A stretch of DNA of 64,000 nt, taken from positions 1 to 64,000 of the forward strand of contig NZ_JAKEVD010000024.1 in assembly GCF_022398325.1 (NCBI RefSeq), read 5' to 3'. The notes under the pieces are model-generated. The model did no database searches. It was not told the origin of the DNA and saw nothing but the letters and a program-made list of their open reading frames with translations. The translations under genes were made by a program, and so were the position numbers. Below are positions 1 through 11,251 of the stretch, in pieces (the first letter of the stretch is position 1; every line of letters begins with the position of its first letter). The DNA comes from Shewanella sp. Isolate13 (GTDB taxonomy: Bacteria > Pseudomonadota > Gammaproteobacteria > Enterobacterales > Shewanellaceae).

Positions 1-662
1 TTATTAATAAGTTATACTCAGAAAAATTATATTCATGATCCCAATTTATTAACTGACCTATTTTGAGAGTAAAAAGCGATGAATTTTCCCAAATAGAGCC
101 AGCTTCCTCCGCAATTTCACGTTAGCAGATCCTATCGACTCAACAGGCTTTTCGATACTAGGTTTATTAGGTCTTCGAGTATGCAGTGTCCGGCTTTTTT
201 GTGGACTCTTACGAGCCCAAAAGCGATTTAATCACAGCTATGTTACCGCTAGGCAAATATCCAGCCTTGTACTCAATGGTCTAATTACACAACAACGACT
301 GACGGCCACCATGTTTCGCTACTGATATACCGCCATAAATAGGATAGGTTCAACTCTGTAGTTAACAGAGGAAGTAAGACTGAACAAGTCTGAAAGTTAG
401 AATATTGATGCTAAAATTAGCAGATAAATTTGTAACTACTGTTTTGACCTTTTACTCTAAACCCGATGCGTATTAAGGTTAGCTTTTCGCTAATTAGCAC
501 TTTGGTTCCACGTGAAACCTTATCTAACCCAAGCGAAATACCTTCATTAAATCAAATGCATAGCCGACAACCATATGTAGGTTCAGATAAGTCAGAGCTA
601 ATTTATGCCTATTCGCTTCTAAAAAAGATAAGCGACTAATGGCATTTCAAGAGTGAATAGCA
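1..662. other. Gene-free flank containing a parS-like site
   Basis: I see no convincing coding region on either strand. All frames are broken by frequent stops and nothing resembles a known protein. The only recognisable element is the parS-like palindrome listed separately at 504-519. A small inverted repeat (CTCTGT / ACAGAG around 355-372) has no U-run. The stretch may be decayed DNA between the origin region and an upstream gene outside the window. Confidence 0.5.
504..519. promoter_or_regulatory. parS: parS-like centromere site
   Basis: The 16-mer GGTTCCACGTGAAACC matches the widely conserved chromosomal parS consensus (TGTTTCACGTGAAACA) at 13 of 16 positions, including the full CACGTGAAAC core. 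ParB dimers bind such sites, usually clustered close to oriC. Here it lies about 3.5 kb from oriC and 7.6 kb from parB, as expected. I found no second copy by eye in the window. Confidence 0.72.
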
Positions 663-1193
663 CTAGCAACCGGAATCAACAATCTCAAATACTGGAGGTG
701 TGGTAGGGCTAGTAGCCTGAGTGTATTTAAGGTAACAATTATCACCGCTATACTTTTTTGACTGCGTCATGAAGCGAATGAAATTATCACCGCCATCATT
801 ATGAAAATACCAATCACCCGGCTCGTCATCATTAAAAACCGAGTCTGTAAAAGTTGCCATTATCAGCATACTCCAGGCTTTCTTTGAGTCAGCGGCAGGG
901 TAACCATAAGCCAAATGAATTTTTTGCCCATCAATAATAATGACATTTTCATCATCGGTTGCATCGTCTTTGTCCTGCGGTGGCTTATTCTGTAACCCTT
1001 GCAACACGGATTTAGGGTAAAGCACACTCATAGCACCATGCATCTCAGCCTGTAGGCCTTTCAAAGAAGAGATTCTGACATCAGACTGAAGTTCAATAAA
1101 ACGAGGAGCAGCAATAACACTGAGTATCGCGAGAACAATAATGACCACAACTAATTCAATCAGTGTAAATCCATTTATTTTCATTAAATTCAT
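663..1193 (-). CDS. Type IV pilin-like (MSHA/pseudopilin family) protein
   Basis: A short positively charged leader ends in glycine followed by FTLIEL, the prepilin peptidase signal with the conserved Glu at +5. About 20 hydrophobic residues follow (VVVIIVLAILSVIAAPRF), the polymerising pilin helix. The C-terminal half is globular, with two cysteines (NCY... and the C-terminal SGC) that could form the usual disulfide loop. The length, about 176 aa, fits MshA-like pilins or type II secretion pseudopilins. The start is uncertain: a TTG lies at 1208 and ATGs at 1193 and 1184. No other pilus gene is nearby, so it is an orphan and its filament cannot be assigned. Confidence 0.75.
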   Translation of the reverse strand: MNLMKINGFTLIELVVVIIVLAILSVIAAPRFIELQSDVRISSLKGLQAEMHGAMSVLYPKSVLQGLQNKPPQDKDDATDDENVIIIDGQKIHLAYGYPAADSKKAWSMLIMATFTDSVFNDDEPGDWYFHNDGGDNFIRFMTQSKKYSGDNCYLKYTQATSPTTPPVFEIVDSGC

Positions 1194-1503
1194 CGTTTTA
1201 TTGACCAATAAGAAACAGTATTATATTGAATTATCGAATAATTTAAAATGAATACAGTTCATATTTATCAGGTTAAATCCCCTCTAATGCTTAGCGAGAT
1301 CCAGCCTTAGAAAGCGATGTAGCACAGAATAGATAGCTTGAAATGAGCGAGCAATATCAACCTCATCTAGACTCAGCAACTCAAGCGTAAACAAAGCCTG
1401 CCAACTCAGTGATGACTTTTACAAGCTGTATCACTTTCATTCCATTTCGATCACGGTAAAATCCGCGCCTTATTTGATTCCACACCTTTTAAATAGCTTA
1501 TTT

Positions 1504-2148
1504 ATGATGATCGATCTGGCCTTGTTACCACTTTATTTAACCACTGTCGTGGCCCTTCTACTGATCCCTGGACCAGACATGTTACTGATAGCCAGTTCAA
1601 GCTTAAGCTATGGCCGAAAAGTAGGTGTTTACGCCAGTTTTGGTAATGCGACGTCCGGACTTATCTTGACCCTGTTGGCAGCCATGGGCGTATCGGCAAT
1701 TATCACCATGAACCCGATGGCATTAGAAGTATTACGCATTCTAGGCGGTGCCTACCTATTAAAGATGGGATGGGACTGTATTCGCAGCTCGGCAGCAGAA
1801 GCTCCTGAAATAGAACAGCAGAATAATCTAGCAAAGCTATTATATCGACGCGCGGTAGTCAGTAACTTACTAAACCCTAAAGCATTGATATTTTTCGTAT
1901 TATTTTTACCCCAATTTGTATCGACTCAACTAACAGCCAGCTCTGGTGAGCAGATGTTAGCCCTCGGCTTATTACTTAACGTGATGGGATTAGCCTTTAA
2001 CCTATTGTTAGTGGCTTTGGTCGGCACGGTAGGTAAGCCACTATTAAAAAATGAGAAATTCCGAACTTATCAAAATAAGTTTATGGGCGTAATCTTCTTT
2101 GTTTTAGCTATCTGGCTACTGGCTTCTCAGGTTCAAAATATCAGTTAA
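1504..2148 (+). CDS. LysE/RhtB-family amino-acid exporter
   Basis: This is an inner-membrane protein of about 214 aa with roughly six hydrophobic segments. The N-terminus carries the family signature, a hydrophobic segment running into IPGPDMLLIASSSLSYGRK, and the central LRILGGAYLLKMGW and SNLLNPKALIFF stretches are also typical. The family exports amino acids or homoserine-like metabolites; the substrate cannot be told from sequence. The frame is open from a TTG at 1474, but ATG 1504 or 1507 gives the usual N-terminus. It converges on the nucleoside hydrolase across a shared terminator. Confidence 0.85.
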   Translation: MMIDLALLPLYLTTVVALLLIPGPDMLLIASSSLSYGRKVGVYASFGNATSGLILTLLAAMGVSAIITMNPMALEVLRILGGAYLLKMGWDCIRSSAAEAPEIEQQNNLAKLLYRRAVVSNLLNPKALIFFVLFLPQFVSTQLTASSGEQMLALGLLLNVMGLAFNLLLVALVGTVGKPLLKNEKFRTYQNKFMGVIFFVLAIWLLASQVQNIS

Positions 2149-2167
2149 GGTCTTTTACAAAGGACAA

Positions 2168-2200
2168 TAAAAAAGCGGGGATTATTCCCCGCTTTTTTTT
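2168..2200. terminator. Bidirectional intrinsic terminator
   Basis: An A-run, a GC-rich stem (AGCGGGG / CCCCGCT) and a run of eight T lie between the convergent LysE-family and nucleoside hydrolase genes. The flanking A and T runs let it work in both directions. Confidence 0.9.
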
Positions 2201-2211
2201 AGCAAAATGGA

Positions 2212-3180
2212 TTAACGATTACCATATTCAATAATCGTTTCACGATAGAGCTTTAACAGCGCTTCATCTCTCACCTTTACACCAACTCGCTGAGCAGTAT
2301 TAGACGCCCAATCATCGTGCTGATGCCTACGACCGTCAAACTTTTGGATTGTCAGTCCTTCAGCAGGACCATCGGTAACGACACGAACAGGCCCTTCACG
2401 CAGGGTAAATAGAGTGGGATCAATAACGTAGGCTATCGCAGATGGATCATGGACATGACACCCCTCTAAGCCAACTTTTTCAGAGTAAAATTTAAGATAA
2501 TAGCGACTAATATCCCAAATAAACTGCCCTACTTCACCGGCATCGTCTCTTAACTGATCGAGATAATCTTTACTGAAAAAACTCTCCTCAGTGACGTCTA
2601 GACCAATGATCACCACAGGCCAAGCTGCAGTGAATACTTTATCAGCAGCATGTGGATCGTCATGAATATTCGCCTCTGCATAAGGAGTAACATTACCACG
2701 GTGATTATTCTCACCGAAGGCCCCGCCCATGATCACGACCTCCTTAACTAAGCCTGCTATCTCAGGTGCAGCGTCTAACGCCAACGCTAAGTTAGTTAAA
2801 GGCCCGACGGCAACTAAGGTGATCTCACCTGGCTCGGCTTTAACCGAGTCGATAATATATTGATAAGCAGGACGAGGATCGGCTGTCACAGTTAGATCGG
2901 TAGGCGCATGAACATCACCAAATCCAGTTTCACCATGAACGACTACTGTAGGACCCACAGGATCACGCACAATAGGTCTGTCAGCGCCCTTAGCGATATC
3001 AGCACTAAATCCATACTTTTGTTTTAAAAACAGAGCATTATTAGTACCATTCTCGATAGTCGCATTACCATAAACTGTCGTAATACCTTTCAGTTCTATT
3101 GCTGGATGCCCTTCGGCAAACAGGATGGCCATAGCATCATCAATCCCCGGATCGGTATCGAGAATTATTTTATTTGTCAT
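2212..3180 (-). CDS. Inosine/uridine-type nucleoside hydrolase
   Basis: The N-terminus IILDTDPGIDDAMAI is the calcium-binding DxDxxxDD signature of nucleoside N-ribohydrolases, which split nucleosides into base and ribose for salvage. Further family hallmarks are VAVGPLTNLALAL, EVVIMGGAF, the NIHDDPHAADKVF block and the C-terminal HDPSAIAYV segment that completes the metal site. At 322 aa it has the normal length and lacks a signal peptide, so it is cytoplasmic. Whether it prefers pyrimidine or purine nucleosides cannot be judged safely. It is a single gene with its own terminator. Confidence 0.9.
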   Translation of the reverse strand: MTNKIILDTDPGIDDAMAILFAEGHPAIELKGITTVYGNATIENGTNNALFLKQKYGFSADIAKGADRPIVRDPVGPTVVVHGETGFGDVHAPTDLTVTADPRPAYQYIIDSVKAEPGEITLVAVGPLTNLALALDAAPEIAGLVKEVVIMGGAFGENNHRGNVTPYAEANIHDDPHAADKVFTAAWPVVIIGLDVTEESFFSKDYLDQLRDDAGEVGQFIWDISRYYLKFYSEKVGLEGCHVHDPSAIAYVIDPTLFTLREGPVRVVTDGPAEGLTIQKFDGRRHQHDDWASNTAQRVGVKVRDEALLKLYRETIIEYGNR

Positions 3181-3559
3181 TTTATTCGGATCCTAATCAT
3201 TACAATTTATCTAGTGTAGGTGGCCGTAAGATACCTTTATAAGCCATTGATTAACGTGATATAGATTTTAAGCTAAATAAACTATTTCAAACCTAATGCC
3301 TATTTCAGTGAAAAATTGGCCAATCTGTTGTTAATCTAGCTAGTAAGCTACATTAACAACAATCAAACTTCGCCCACTGCAGATCAACCTCACTGATAAC
3401 ACCATAGAAAATTAACGACAAAACAGACCGCGCTTAGAGATCATAATGACAATTTCACTTATGATGCATACAGGTTATTGGCTGTAATTAATACACGATA
3501 TATAAGCTGTAGCAGTCACAGTCCCCCCCTCTGTTTGACACAAATTATTAGGATCGATC

Positions 3560-4000
3560 ATGGCAAAAGTAGACATTTTAGTAGGTACCACACTAGGCAG
3601 TGCGGAGTATGTAGCGGATGAAATATCCGATCAGTTAGGTGATTTAGGTCATGAAACGATTGTGCATCTTGCTGCAAATTTAGACGAACTGAGTAAAGAT
3701 TCTCTATGGTTAATTGTATCTTCGACCCATGGAGCTGGGGATCTTCCCGATAATATTGTGCCATTTTTCGATGAGATCCAAGCTAAAAAGCCCGATCTCA
3801 ATGGCGTAAAATTCGCGTTGTGTGCCATTGGTGATTCAAGTTATGACACATTTTGTCAGGGCCCAGAAAAACTGGTTGATGAGCTTATTCAATGCGGTGC
3901 AAAAGTCTATGTGGATAAGATCCAGATCGATGTTCAATACGATCCAATTCCTGAAGAACCTGCATTAGCCTGGCTTTGCGGCTGGCAAGATCAACTTTAA
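3560..4000 (+). CDS. mioC: MioC, flavodoxin-like FMN protein
   Basis: This 146-aa protein has a flavodoxin fold. The FMN phosphate loop is in GTTLGSAEYVADEI, followed by SSTHGAGDLPDN and the CAIGDSSYDTFC loop. MioC is a small FMN electron-transfer protein implicated in biotin synthase activity in E. coli, where its transcription also runs through oriC. Here too it sits immediately upstream of oriC and points toward it. An AGGATCGATC stretch precedes the ATG. Confidence 0.93.
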   Translation: MAKVDILVGTTLGSAEYVADEISDQLGDLGHETIVHLAANLDELSKDSLWLIVSSTHGAGDLPDNIVPFFDEIQAKKPDLNGVKFALCAIGDSSYDTFCQGPEKLVDELIQCGAKVYVDKIQIDVQYDPIPEEPALAWLCGWQDQL

Positions 4001-4400
4001 GATCTAATCCCTCGCCTTTTTTACGATCATTCTTCCCAACAACTCACAGATTAGATCAAACTTATCCACATAATAGTTATTAATTTAATAAATATGTGGA
4101 TAAGCTATTATTTTGATCTGATCAACACTTGCATTAATTCACATCGGATCTGCTCTATGATCCACCCTGTGGATAAGTAGCCGATCTATCCCCAAGCTTA
4201 ATCCAGTTAGATCGCGATCAGATCACAAGATCGTTTTGCTGTTAACTATTGAATATAAAAGAGAATTAGAGTTATCCACCGAAAACAGCGATCTTAATAG
4301 TAAACATAATAAGAGATCTATATAAAGATCTTAAGATCTATTAAGGCGATCCCCTCTGATCAAAACAAGCTAAATAGATCGTTCACCTTAAGCAAAGCAA
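4001..4400. other. oriC: Chromosomal replication origin oriC
   Basis: This non-coding stretch between mioC and mnmG carries DnaA boxes TTATCCACA at 4062-4070 (+), TGTGGATAA at 4095-4103 and 4168-4176 (-), and a one-mismatch box TTATCCACC at 4272-4280 (+). I count 19 GATC Dam sites in about 380 bp, where one or two would be expected by chance. An AT-rich segment with three spaced AGATCT copies (about 4314-4343), beside mnmG, resembles the GATCT-containing 13-mers of the enterobacterial unwinding element and occupies the same relative position. Gene order mioC-oriC-mnmG matches E. coli. Confidence 0.95.
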
Positions 4401-4457
4401 ATGCTAAAATGCTCTGCTCAGAAACAATTTATCCTTTTACGAATCGAAGGCTGTCGA

Positions 4458-6347
4458 ATGCAATTTCATGAACGGTTTGATGTAATCGTTGTTGGTGGTG
4501 GTCATGCAGGTACAGAAGCGGCGTTAGCTTCTGCCAGAATGGGCTCTAAAACACTTTTACTGACCCATAACATAGATACTTTAGGGCAAATGTCCTGTAA
4601 TCCTGCTATCGGCGGCATAGGTAAAGGACACTTAGTCAAAGAAATTGATGCGCTAGGCGGAGCAATGGCTGTTGCTACCGACTTTGCCGGTATTCAATTT
4701 CGTACATTGAACTCAAGTAAAGGGCCTGCTGTTCGTGCAACTCGTGCACAAGCAGATAGAGCGCTTTATCGCCATAAGATCCAAGAGATCCTGCAACACC
4801 AAGTTAATTTACGTATTTTTCAACAAGCTGTTGATGATCTTGTCGTTGAAAACGACAGAGTTATCGGTGTTGTTACCCAGATGGGCTTAGCTTTTGAAGC
4901 ACCAGCGGTTGTCTTAACCGCGGGTACATTCTTGGGTGGAAAAATCCATATTGGACTTGAAAACTATAGCGGTGGTCGAGCTGGTGATCCGCCTTCTATC
5001 GCTTTGGCCCATAGACTTAGAGAATTGCCTATTCGTGTTGGCCGCTTAAAAACTGGTACCCCACCACGAATCGATGCGAACACTATCGACTTTTCACAAA
5101 TGACGGAGCAAAAAGGTGATGATCCATTGCCTGTTATGTCATTTATCGGTGATGTTAACGATCATCCTGAACAGATTTCTTGTCATATCACCCATACTAA
5201 CGAGCGTACCCACGATATCATTCGTGGAGGATTGGACAGAAGTCCTATGTATTCAGGCATTATCGAGGGGATCGGCCCGCGTTACTGCCCTTCGATTGAA
5301 GACAAGATTAATCGCTTTGCCGATAAAACATCGCATCAGATCTTTATCGAGCCTGAAGGGTTAAATACCACTGAGATCTATCCAAATGGTATCTCAACGA
5401 GTTTACCGTTTGATGTGCAGTTGAACTTAGTCCGTTCGATCAAAGGCATGGAAAATGCTGAGATCATGCGTCCAGGTTACGCCATCGAATATGATTATTT
5501 CGATCCGCGCGATCTTAAAAACTCGCTCGAAACTAAGACGATTGGTGGTTTGTTCTTTGCTGGACAGATTAACGGTACAACAGGTTACGAAGAAGCTGGG
5601 GCACAAGGTCTGCTAGCGGGGATGAACGCGTCACTGCAAGTGCAGGGCAAAGAAGCTTGGTGTCCACGCCGAGATCAAGCCTATCTAGGTGTATTGGTTG
5701 ACGATCTTTCTACCTTAGGCACCAAAGAACCATACCGTATGTTCACTAGCCGCGCTGAATACCGTTTGTTGCTACGTGAAGATAACGCCGATCTACGTTT
5801 AACCGAGAAAGGCCGTGAACTAGGCTTGGTTGATGATCATCGTTGGGCGCTGTTTAGCGAGAAGATGGAGTCGATCGAAACTGAACTACAGCGATTACGT
5901 GGTCAATGGATCCATCCAAATTCACCTCTGGTTGATGTGCTGAACCCACACTTGAACACACCGATCACTCGTGAAGCGACATTTGAAGATCTGCTACGTC
6001 GTCCTGAGATGGATTATCCAAAGTTGATGTCTATTGACGGTTTTGGACCAGGACTTGAAGATCAACGTGCAGCTGAGCAGGTTCAGATCCAAGTTAAGTA
6101 TTCTGGTTATATTCAGCGTCAGCAGGGGGAAATCGATAAGGCCATTCGCCATGAAACAACCCTGTTACCACTTGAGCTTGATTATCAAGAAGTTCCAGGT
6201 TTATCTAACGAGGTTATTGCTAAGTTAAATGAGCATAAGCCAGAAACCATTGGCCAGGCTTCACGAATTTCAGGAATGACACCAGCGGCAATCTCTATTT
6301 TGTTGGTTCACCTTAAAAAACGTGGTTTATTGAGAAAGAGCGCTTAG
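4458..6347 (+). CDS. mnmG: tRNA uridine-34 carboxymethylaminomethyl modification enzyme MnmG
   Basis: MnmG (GidA) is the FAD- and NADH-dependent partner of MnmE that installs cmnm5 on U34 of certain tRNAs. The N-terminal dinucleotide-binding loop [15 protein letters not shown], the [22 protein letters not shown] block and the C-terminal MnmE-binding helical region are all present. Starting at ATG 4458 gives 629 aa, the same as E. coli; an upstream in-frame ATG at 4401 would add 19 atypical residues. It lies directly downstream of oriC, so origin state may affect its transcription. Confidence 0.97.
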   Translation: MQFHERFDVIVVGGGHAGTEAALASARMGSKTLLLTHNIDTLGQMSCNPAIGGIGKGHLVKEIDALGGAMAVATDFAGIQFRTLNSSKGPAVRATRAQADRALYRHKIQEILQHQVNLRIFQQAVDDLVVENDRVIGVVTQMGLAFEAPAVVLTAGTFLGGKIHIGLENYSGGRAGDPPSIALAHRLRELPIRVGRLKTGTPPRIDANTIDFSQMTEQKGDDPLPVMSFIGDVNDHPEQISCHITHTNERTHDIIRGGLDRSPMYSGIIEGIGPRYCPSIEDKINRFADKTSHQIFIEPEGLNTTEIYPNGISTSLPFDVQLNLVRSIKGMENAEIMRPGYAIEYDYFDPRDLKNSLETKTIGGLFFAGQINGTTGYEEAGAQGLLAGMNASLQVQGKEAWCPRRDQAYLGVLVDDLSTLGTKEPYRMFTSRAEYRLLLREDNADLRLTEKGRELGLVDDHRWALFSEKMESIETELQRLRGQWIHPNSPLVDVLNPHLNTPITREATFEDLLRRPEMDYPKLMSIDGFGPGLEDQRAAEQVQIQVKYSGYIQRQQGEIDKAIRHETTLLPLELDYQEVPGLSNEVIAKLNEHKPETIGQASRISGMTPAAISILLVHLKKRGLLRKSA

Positions 6348-6375
6348 TTCGCTCTAAACTCGGTAGTTTTACATG

Positions 6376-6404
6376 ATAAAGGGAAGCTTTGAGGCTTCCT
6401 TTCA
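6376..6404 (+). terminator. Possible weak terminator or attenuator between mnmG and rsmG
   Basis: The inverted repeat GGAAGC / GCTTCC, flanked by AAAG and CTTT, forms a short hairpin followed by only a weak T-rich tail. It probably reduces rather than stops read-through into rsmG. Confidence 0.45.
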
Positions 6405-6465
6405 TCTTTTCAGCGATTCATAATACTGATTGATATTTAATTCGCTCTATTTGAGGACACAAACT

Positions 6466-7089
6466 GTGTTATCTGCCCAATTAAATGATTATTTGGCCGA
6501 AGTTGGCCTGACTGCTACCGAGCAGCAAAAACAGCAGCTTGTAGACTTTGTTGGCATGCTCAATAAGTGGAACAAGGCATTTAACCTGACTTCTGTTCGC
6601 GATCCTGAGCAGATGTTGATTCGTCACATCATGGACAGCTTAGTGGTGTCGCCTCACCTAAAAGGCGATCGTTTTATTGATGTCGGCACTGGTCCTGGGT
6701 TACCAGGGATCCCACTAGCGATCTTAAATCCAGATAAAGAGTTCGTACTGCTCGATAGTTTAGGTAAGCGTATTCGTTTCCAAAAGCAGGTTCAGTTTGA
6801 ATTAGGTATCAATAACATATCGTCAATTGAAAGCCGCGTTGAAGCATATCAGCCAGAAGAGCTATTCGATGGCGTGTTGAGTCGCGCATTTGCGTCGATT
6901 CAAGATATGCTGCATTGGTGCCAGCACTTACCTAAGCAAGATGGTTGTTTCTACGCGCTTAAGGGACAATTAAGCGAAGAAGAGATGTCACAGATGCCAG
7001 CTGGTTTTGTGGTGACCGATACTATCGAACTTAACGTGCCTAAACTCGACGAGCAGCGTCATCTGCTTAGAGTGATCAAGCAAGATTAA
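6466..7089 (+). CDS. rsmG: 16S rRNA (guanine527-N7)-methyltransferase RsmG
   Basis: RsmG (GidB) methylates G527 of 16S rRNA using S-adenosylmethionine. The SAM-binding Rossmann core is visible as [17 protein letters not shown], preceded by [30 protein letters not shown] choose GTG 6466 because it gives 207 aa, equal to E. coli RsmG, and follows a TGAGGA ribosome-binding site. It forms the usual mnmG-rsmG-parA-parB order. Confidence 0.95.
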   Translation: MLSAQLNDYLAEVGLTATEQQKQQLVDFVGMLNKWNKAFNLTSVRDPEQMLIRHIMDSLVVSPHLKGDRFIDVGTGPGLPGIPLAILNPDKEFVLLDSLGKRIRFQKQVQFELGINNISSIESRVEAYQPEELFDGVLSRAFASIQDMLHWCQHLPKQDGCFYALKGQLSEEEMSQMPAGFVVTDTIELNVPKLDEQRHLLRVIKQD

Positions 7090-7313
7090 TTATTTGGGCG
7101 CGTACCATTTTAGTGTGCTCGCCAGCTAATTTTATTTCGGCCGTGATAGATAAAGGCCTAATGAAGTGAGCTACAGCTTATAAAGCGTACTGAAAAGTTG
7201 CAATCTTTCAGCGCTTCAAGCAATTTGTTACTAATAACCATTAGATTTGCGCGCTAATTTCTTAAGCAAACGTCGCTTAGGGATATAATAAAAGTGACTT
7301 ACAGGGTGATATT

Positions 7314-8102
7314 GTGGGTAAAGTGATTGCCGTGGCCAACCAGAAAGGTGGTGTCGGAAAAACAACAACTTGTGTGAATTTAGCAGCCTCTTTAGCGGCT
7401 ACTAAACGTCGTGTTTTGTTGATCGATCTCGATCCACAGGGGAATGCGACCATGGGTAGCGGTATCGATAAGTATGAAGTCGAGAATACTGCCTATGAAT
7501 TACTGGTTGAAGAGAAACCATTTGAAGAAGTTGTTTGCCGAGATACGAACGGTAAGTATGATCTCATTGCCGGCAATGGTGATGTGACTGCTGCCGAGAT
7601 TAAACTCATGGAGTTTTTTGCTCGCGAAATCCGTTTGCGCAACGCCCTCGCCCCAATCAAAGATGATTACGACTTTATTTTCATCGACTGCCCACCTTCA
7701 CTGAATATGCTAACGGTTAACGCTATGTCTGCTGCGGACTCTGTGCTGGTTCCTATGCAGTGTGAGTACTATGCATTGGAAGGGTTAACGGCATTGATGG
7801 ATACCATTAGTAAGTTAGCGGCTATGGTTAACCCTGGTCTACATATCGAAGGGATCTTACGCACCATGTACGATCCACGTAATCGACTCTCAAATGATGT
7901 ATCTGATCAGCTAAAACAGCACTTTGGTGATAAGGTTTACCGCACTGTGATCCCACGGAATGTTCGCTTAGCTGAAGCGCCAAGTTTTGGTGCACCCGCA
8001 ATGTATTACGATAAATCAAGCGCAGGGGCTAAAGCCTATCTCGCATTGGCTGGTGAAATTATTCGCCGTGCAGAGCAACTAAGCCAGGCCGAGTTAGTTT
8101 AA
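7314..8102 (+). CDS. parA: Chromosome partitioning ATPase ParA (Soj)
   Basis: ParA is the ATPase that binds DNA non-specifically and moves ParB-parS complexes. The deviant Walker A KGGVGKTTTCVNLAAS at the N-terminus, the A' box LIDLDPQGNAT and the Walker B FIFIDCPPSLNML are intact. The length, 262 aa, is typical of short chromosomal ParA proteins without an N-terminal DNA-binding extension. The start is GTG. The gene sits 9 bp upstream of parB, so the two are almost certainly co-transcribed. Confidence 0.95.
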   Translation: MGKVIAVANQKGGVGKTTTCVNLAASLAATKRRVLLIDLDPQGNATMGSGIDKYEVENTAYELLVEEKPFEEVVCRDTNGKYDLIAGNGDVTAAEIKLMEFFAREIRLRNALAPIKDDYDFIFIDCPPSLNMLTVNAMSAADSVLVPMQCEYYALEGLTALMDTISKLAAMVNPGLHIEGILRTMYDPRNRLSNDVSDQLKQHFGDKVYRTVIPRNVRLAEAPSFGAPAMYYDKSSAGAKAYLALAGEIIRRAEQLSQAELV

Positions 8103-8111
8103 GGATAAAAG

Positions 8112-8996
8112 ATGACACTGAAAAAAAGAGGCTTAGGTAAGGGCCTAGATGCACTATTGAGTACCAGCCAAGCGGCTAGTCAGCGTATTGCACCTGCTGC
8201 AGAAGTTGAGCTAGAGATTAAAAACGATGATTTAGTCACGTTAGATATCGATAGGTTGCAACCTGGTAAGTATCAACCGCGTAAAGATATGGCGCCTGAA
8301 GCACTTGAGGAGCTTGCTGAGTCTATTCGTGCTCAAGGTATTATCCAGCCTATTGTTGTACGTAAAGTCTCTCCTGAAAATTACGAGATTATTGCGGGTG
8401 AACGTCGTTGGCGTGCATCGCAGTTAGCTGGTCTAGCTGCAATACCTTGTATCGTTAAGCAGGTTCCCGATGAAGCTGCAGTTGCTATCGCGTTAATCGA
8501 AAACATCCAACGCGAAGACCTTAATGCAATGGAAGAAGCGATTGCATTAAACCGTTTAATCGAAGAATTTGAGTTAACTCACCAGCAGATTGCCGACGCA
8601 GTAGGTAAATCCCGTGCAACGGTCTCAAATTTGCTACGCCTTAATGGATTAAATGAGCCGGTTAAGCGTATGCTTGAATATGGCGATATCGACATGGGCC
8701 ATGGACGCGCATTGTTGGCGGTTAATGGTGATGAGCAAACTAATCTCGCTCGATTAGTTGTTGCTAAAGAATTAACAGTTCGTGAAACTGAACGATTGGT
8801 CAATAAAACCTTAAATCAAACTGAAATCGTCGAAAAGCCTGCTAAAGATCATGATGTAGTGCGTCTAGAGAGTGAATTAATTGAAAGGCTCGGTGCCAAG
8901 GTTACGTTAACCCATAACAAGAAGGGGAAAGGTAAATTGGTAATAAACTATCAAAATTTGGCTGAATTAGAGGGGATTATCAGCAAAATTCACTAA
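8112..8996 (+). CDS. parB: Chromosome partitioning protein ParB (Spo0J)
   Basis: ParB binds parS and spreads as a CTP-dependent clamp. The N-terminus (KRGLGKGLDALL) is the ParA-stimulating region. It is followed by the CTPase/ParB core with IQPIVVRK and the GERRWRASQLAG box, the ALIENIQREDLN segment, the helix-turn-helix (THQQIADAVGKSRATVSNLLRL) and a C-terminal dimerisation domain. The length is 294 aa. A parS-like palindrome at 504-519 is a plausible target. Confidence 0.95.
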   Translation: MTLKKRGLGKGLDALLSTSQAASQRIAPAAEVELEIKNDDLVTLDIDRLQPGKYQPRKDMAPEALEELAESIRAQGIIQPIVVRKVSPENYEIIAGERRWRASQLAGLAAIPCIVKQVPDEAAVAIALIENIQREDLNAMEEAIALNRLIEEFELTHQQIADAVGKSRATVSNLLRLNGLNEPVKRMLEYGDIDMGHGRALLAVNGDEQTNLARLVVAKELTVRETERLVNKTLNQTEIVEKPAKDHDVVRLESELIERLGAKVTLTHNKKGKGKLVINYQNLAELEGIISKIH

Positions 8997-9219
8997 ATTC
9001 TTAAAGTTAACACTATATTATGTAACTTTGTGACATTCGTTAATCTTACACTTTTAGACTTTTGGCGTAGATCACACTAAAAGTCCCCTTTTTATAGCTG
9101 TTAAACTTGCTTTGAAAGCCTGAAACGGTATACTTTCGCAAGCTTTTTGTACCTCGGGTTTATACGGATATTTGTAATCCTGTCATCGAAACAAGAAGTT
9201 ATAATGCGGAGAAGGTAAA

Positions 9220-9603
9220 TTGAGCAAGGTTTTAGCACGTCGTGGCCGGCGGTCAGCCTATAGATTAGTTTTACTGCAGGCGGCGGTTGCTGGATGTGTT
9301 TCCCTTTTCTTTTTCGCTATGTGGGGAGTTCAGCATGGTATATCTGCTTTGGCAGGTGGTGCTATCGCTGTATTCCCTAATTTTGTGTTCGCAACCCTAG
9401 CTTTCTCCCATTCGGGGGCGCAAGCATCAGGAAAGGTCGTAAGATCATTTTTCCTGGGGGAAGCGGTAAAGTTGCTGTTAACCATTGTACTATTTTCACT
9501 TGCATTTGGTTTGATGAAAGCGTCATTCATGCCGTTATTCATCTGTTACTTACTTGTGCTAGTTGTACCTTGGACAGTCCCTTTATACTTCAAACAAAAT
9601 TAA
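9220..9603 (+). CDS. atpI: ATP synthase accessory protein AtpI
   Basis: AtpI is a small inner-membrane protein that opens the ATP synthase operon and assists c-ring assembly or Mg2+ supply. The 127-aa product is very hydrophobic, with about four membrane segments and a basic N-terminus. The start is a TTG; a strong GGAGAAGG Shine-Dalgarno 5 nt upstream supports it. The stop lies 12 bp before atpB. Confidence 0.88.
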   Translation: MSKVLARRGRRSAYRLVLLQAAVAGCVSLFFFAMWGVQHGISALAGGAIAVFPNFVFATLAFSHSGAQASGKVVRSFFLGEAVKLLLTIVLFSLAFGLMKASFMPLFICYLLVLVVPWTVPLYFKQN

Positions 9604-10446
<843 letters not shown>

Positions 10447-10461
10447 TTTATTAAAAATTAG

Positions 10462-10737
<276 letters not shown>

Positions 10738-10764
10738 TCGTCCCCCTTAGAAGGAGTTGTCGTT

Positions 10765-11235
10765 ATGAGTATTAACGCTACCCTGCTAGGCCAAGCGATT
10801 TCTTTTCTTCTCTTTGTGTGGTTTTGCATGAAGTTTGTATGGCCGCCATTGATGAACGCTATCGAAGAACGCCAGAAGAAAATTGCTGATGGGCTAGCTG
10901 ATGCAGGACGTGCTGCAAAAGATTTAGAGCTAGCTCAGGTGAAAGCCACAGAGCAGCTAAAAGACGCTAAAGCAACAGCAAACGAAATCATTGAGCAAGC
11001 TAATAAACGCAAAGCTCAAATCGTTGATGAAGCAAAAGTTGAAGCTGACACCGAGCGTGCGAAAATTATCGCTCAGGGACACGCTGAAATTGAAAACGAA
11101 CGTAATCGCGTGAAAGAAGATCTACGTAAGCAAGTAGCTGCACTAGCTATTGCTGGCGCAGAGAAGATTCTTGAACGTTCGATTGATGAAGCCGCACACA
11201 GTGACATAGTTAATAAACTTGTTGCTGAACTTTAA
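10765..11235 (+). CDS. atpF: F1Fo ATP synthase subunit b
   Basis: This 156-aa peripheral stalk subunit has one N-terminal membrane helix ([20 protein letters not shown]) and then a long, charged, Ala/Glu/Lys-rich coiled coil, as in E. coli b (156 aa). AGAAGGAG lies upstream. It overlaps no gene and is 16 bp from atpH. Confidence 0.96.
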   Translation: MSINATLLGQAISFLLFVWFCMKFVWPPLMNAIEERQKKIADGLADAGRAAKDLELAQVKATEQLKDAKATANEIIEQANKRKAQIVDEAKVEADTERAKIIAQGHAEIENERNRVKEDLRKQVAALAIAGAEKILERSIDEAAHSDIVNKLVAEL

Positions 11236-11251
11236 ATAAGGAGCTTGAGTT

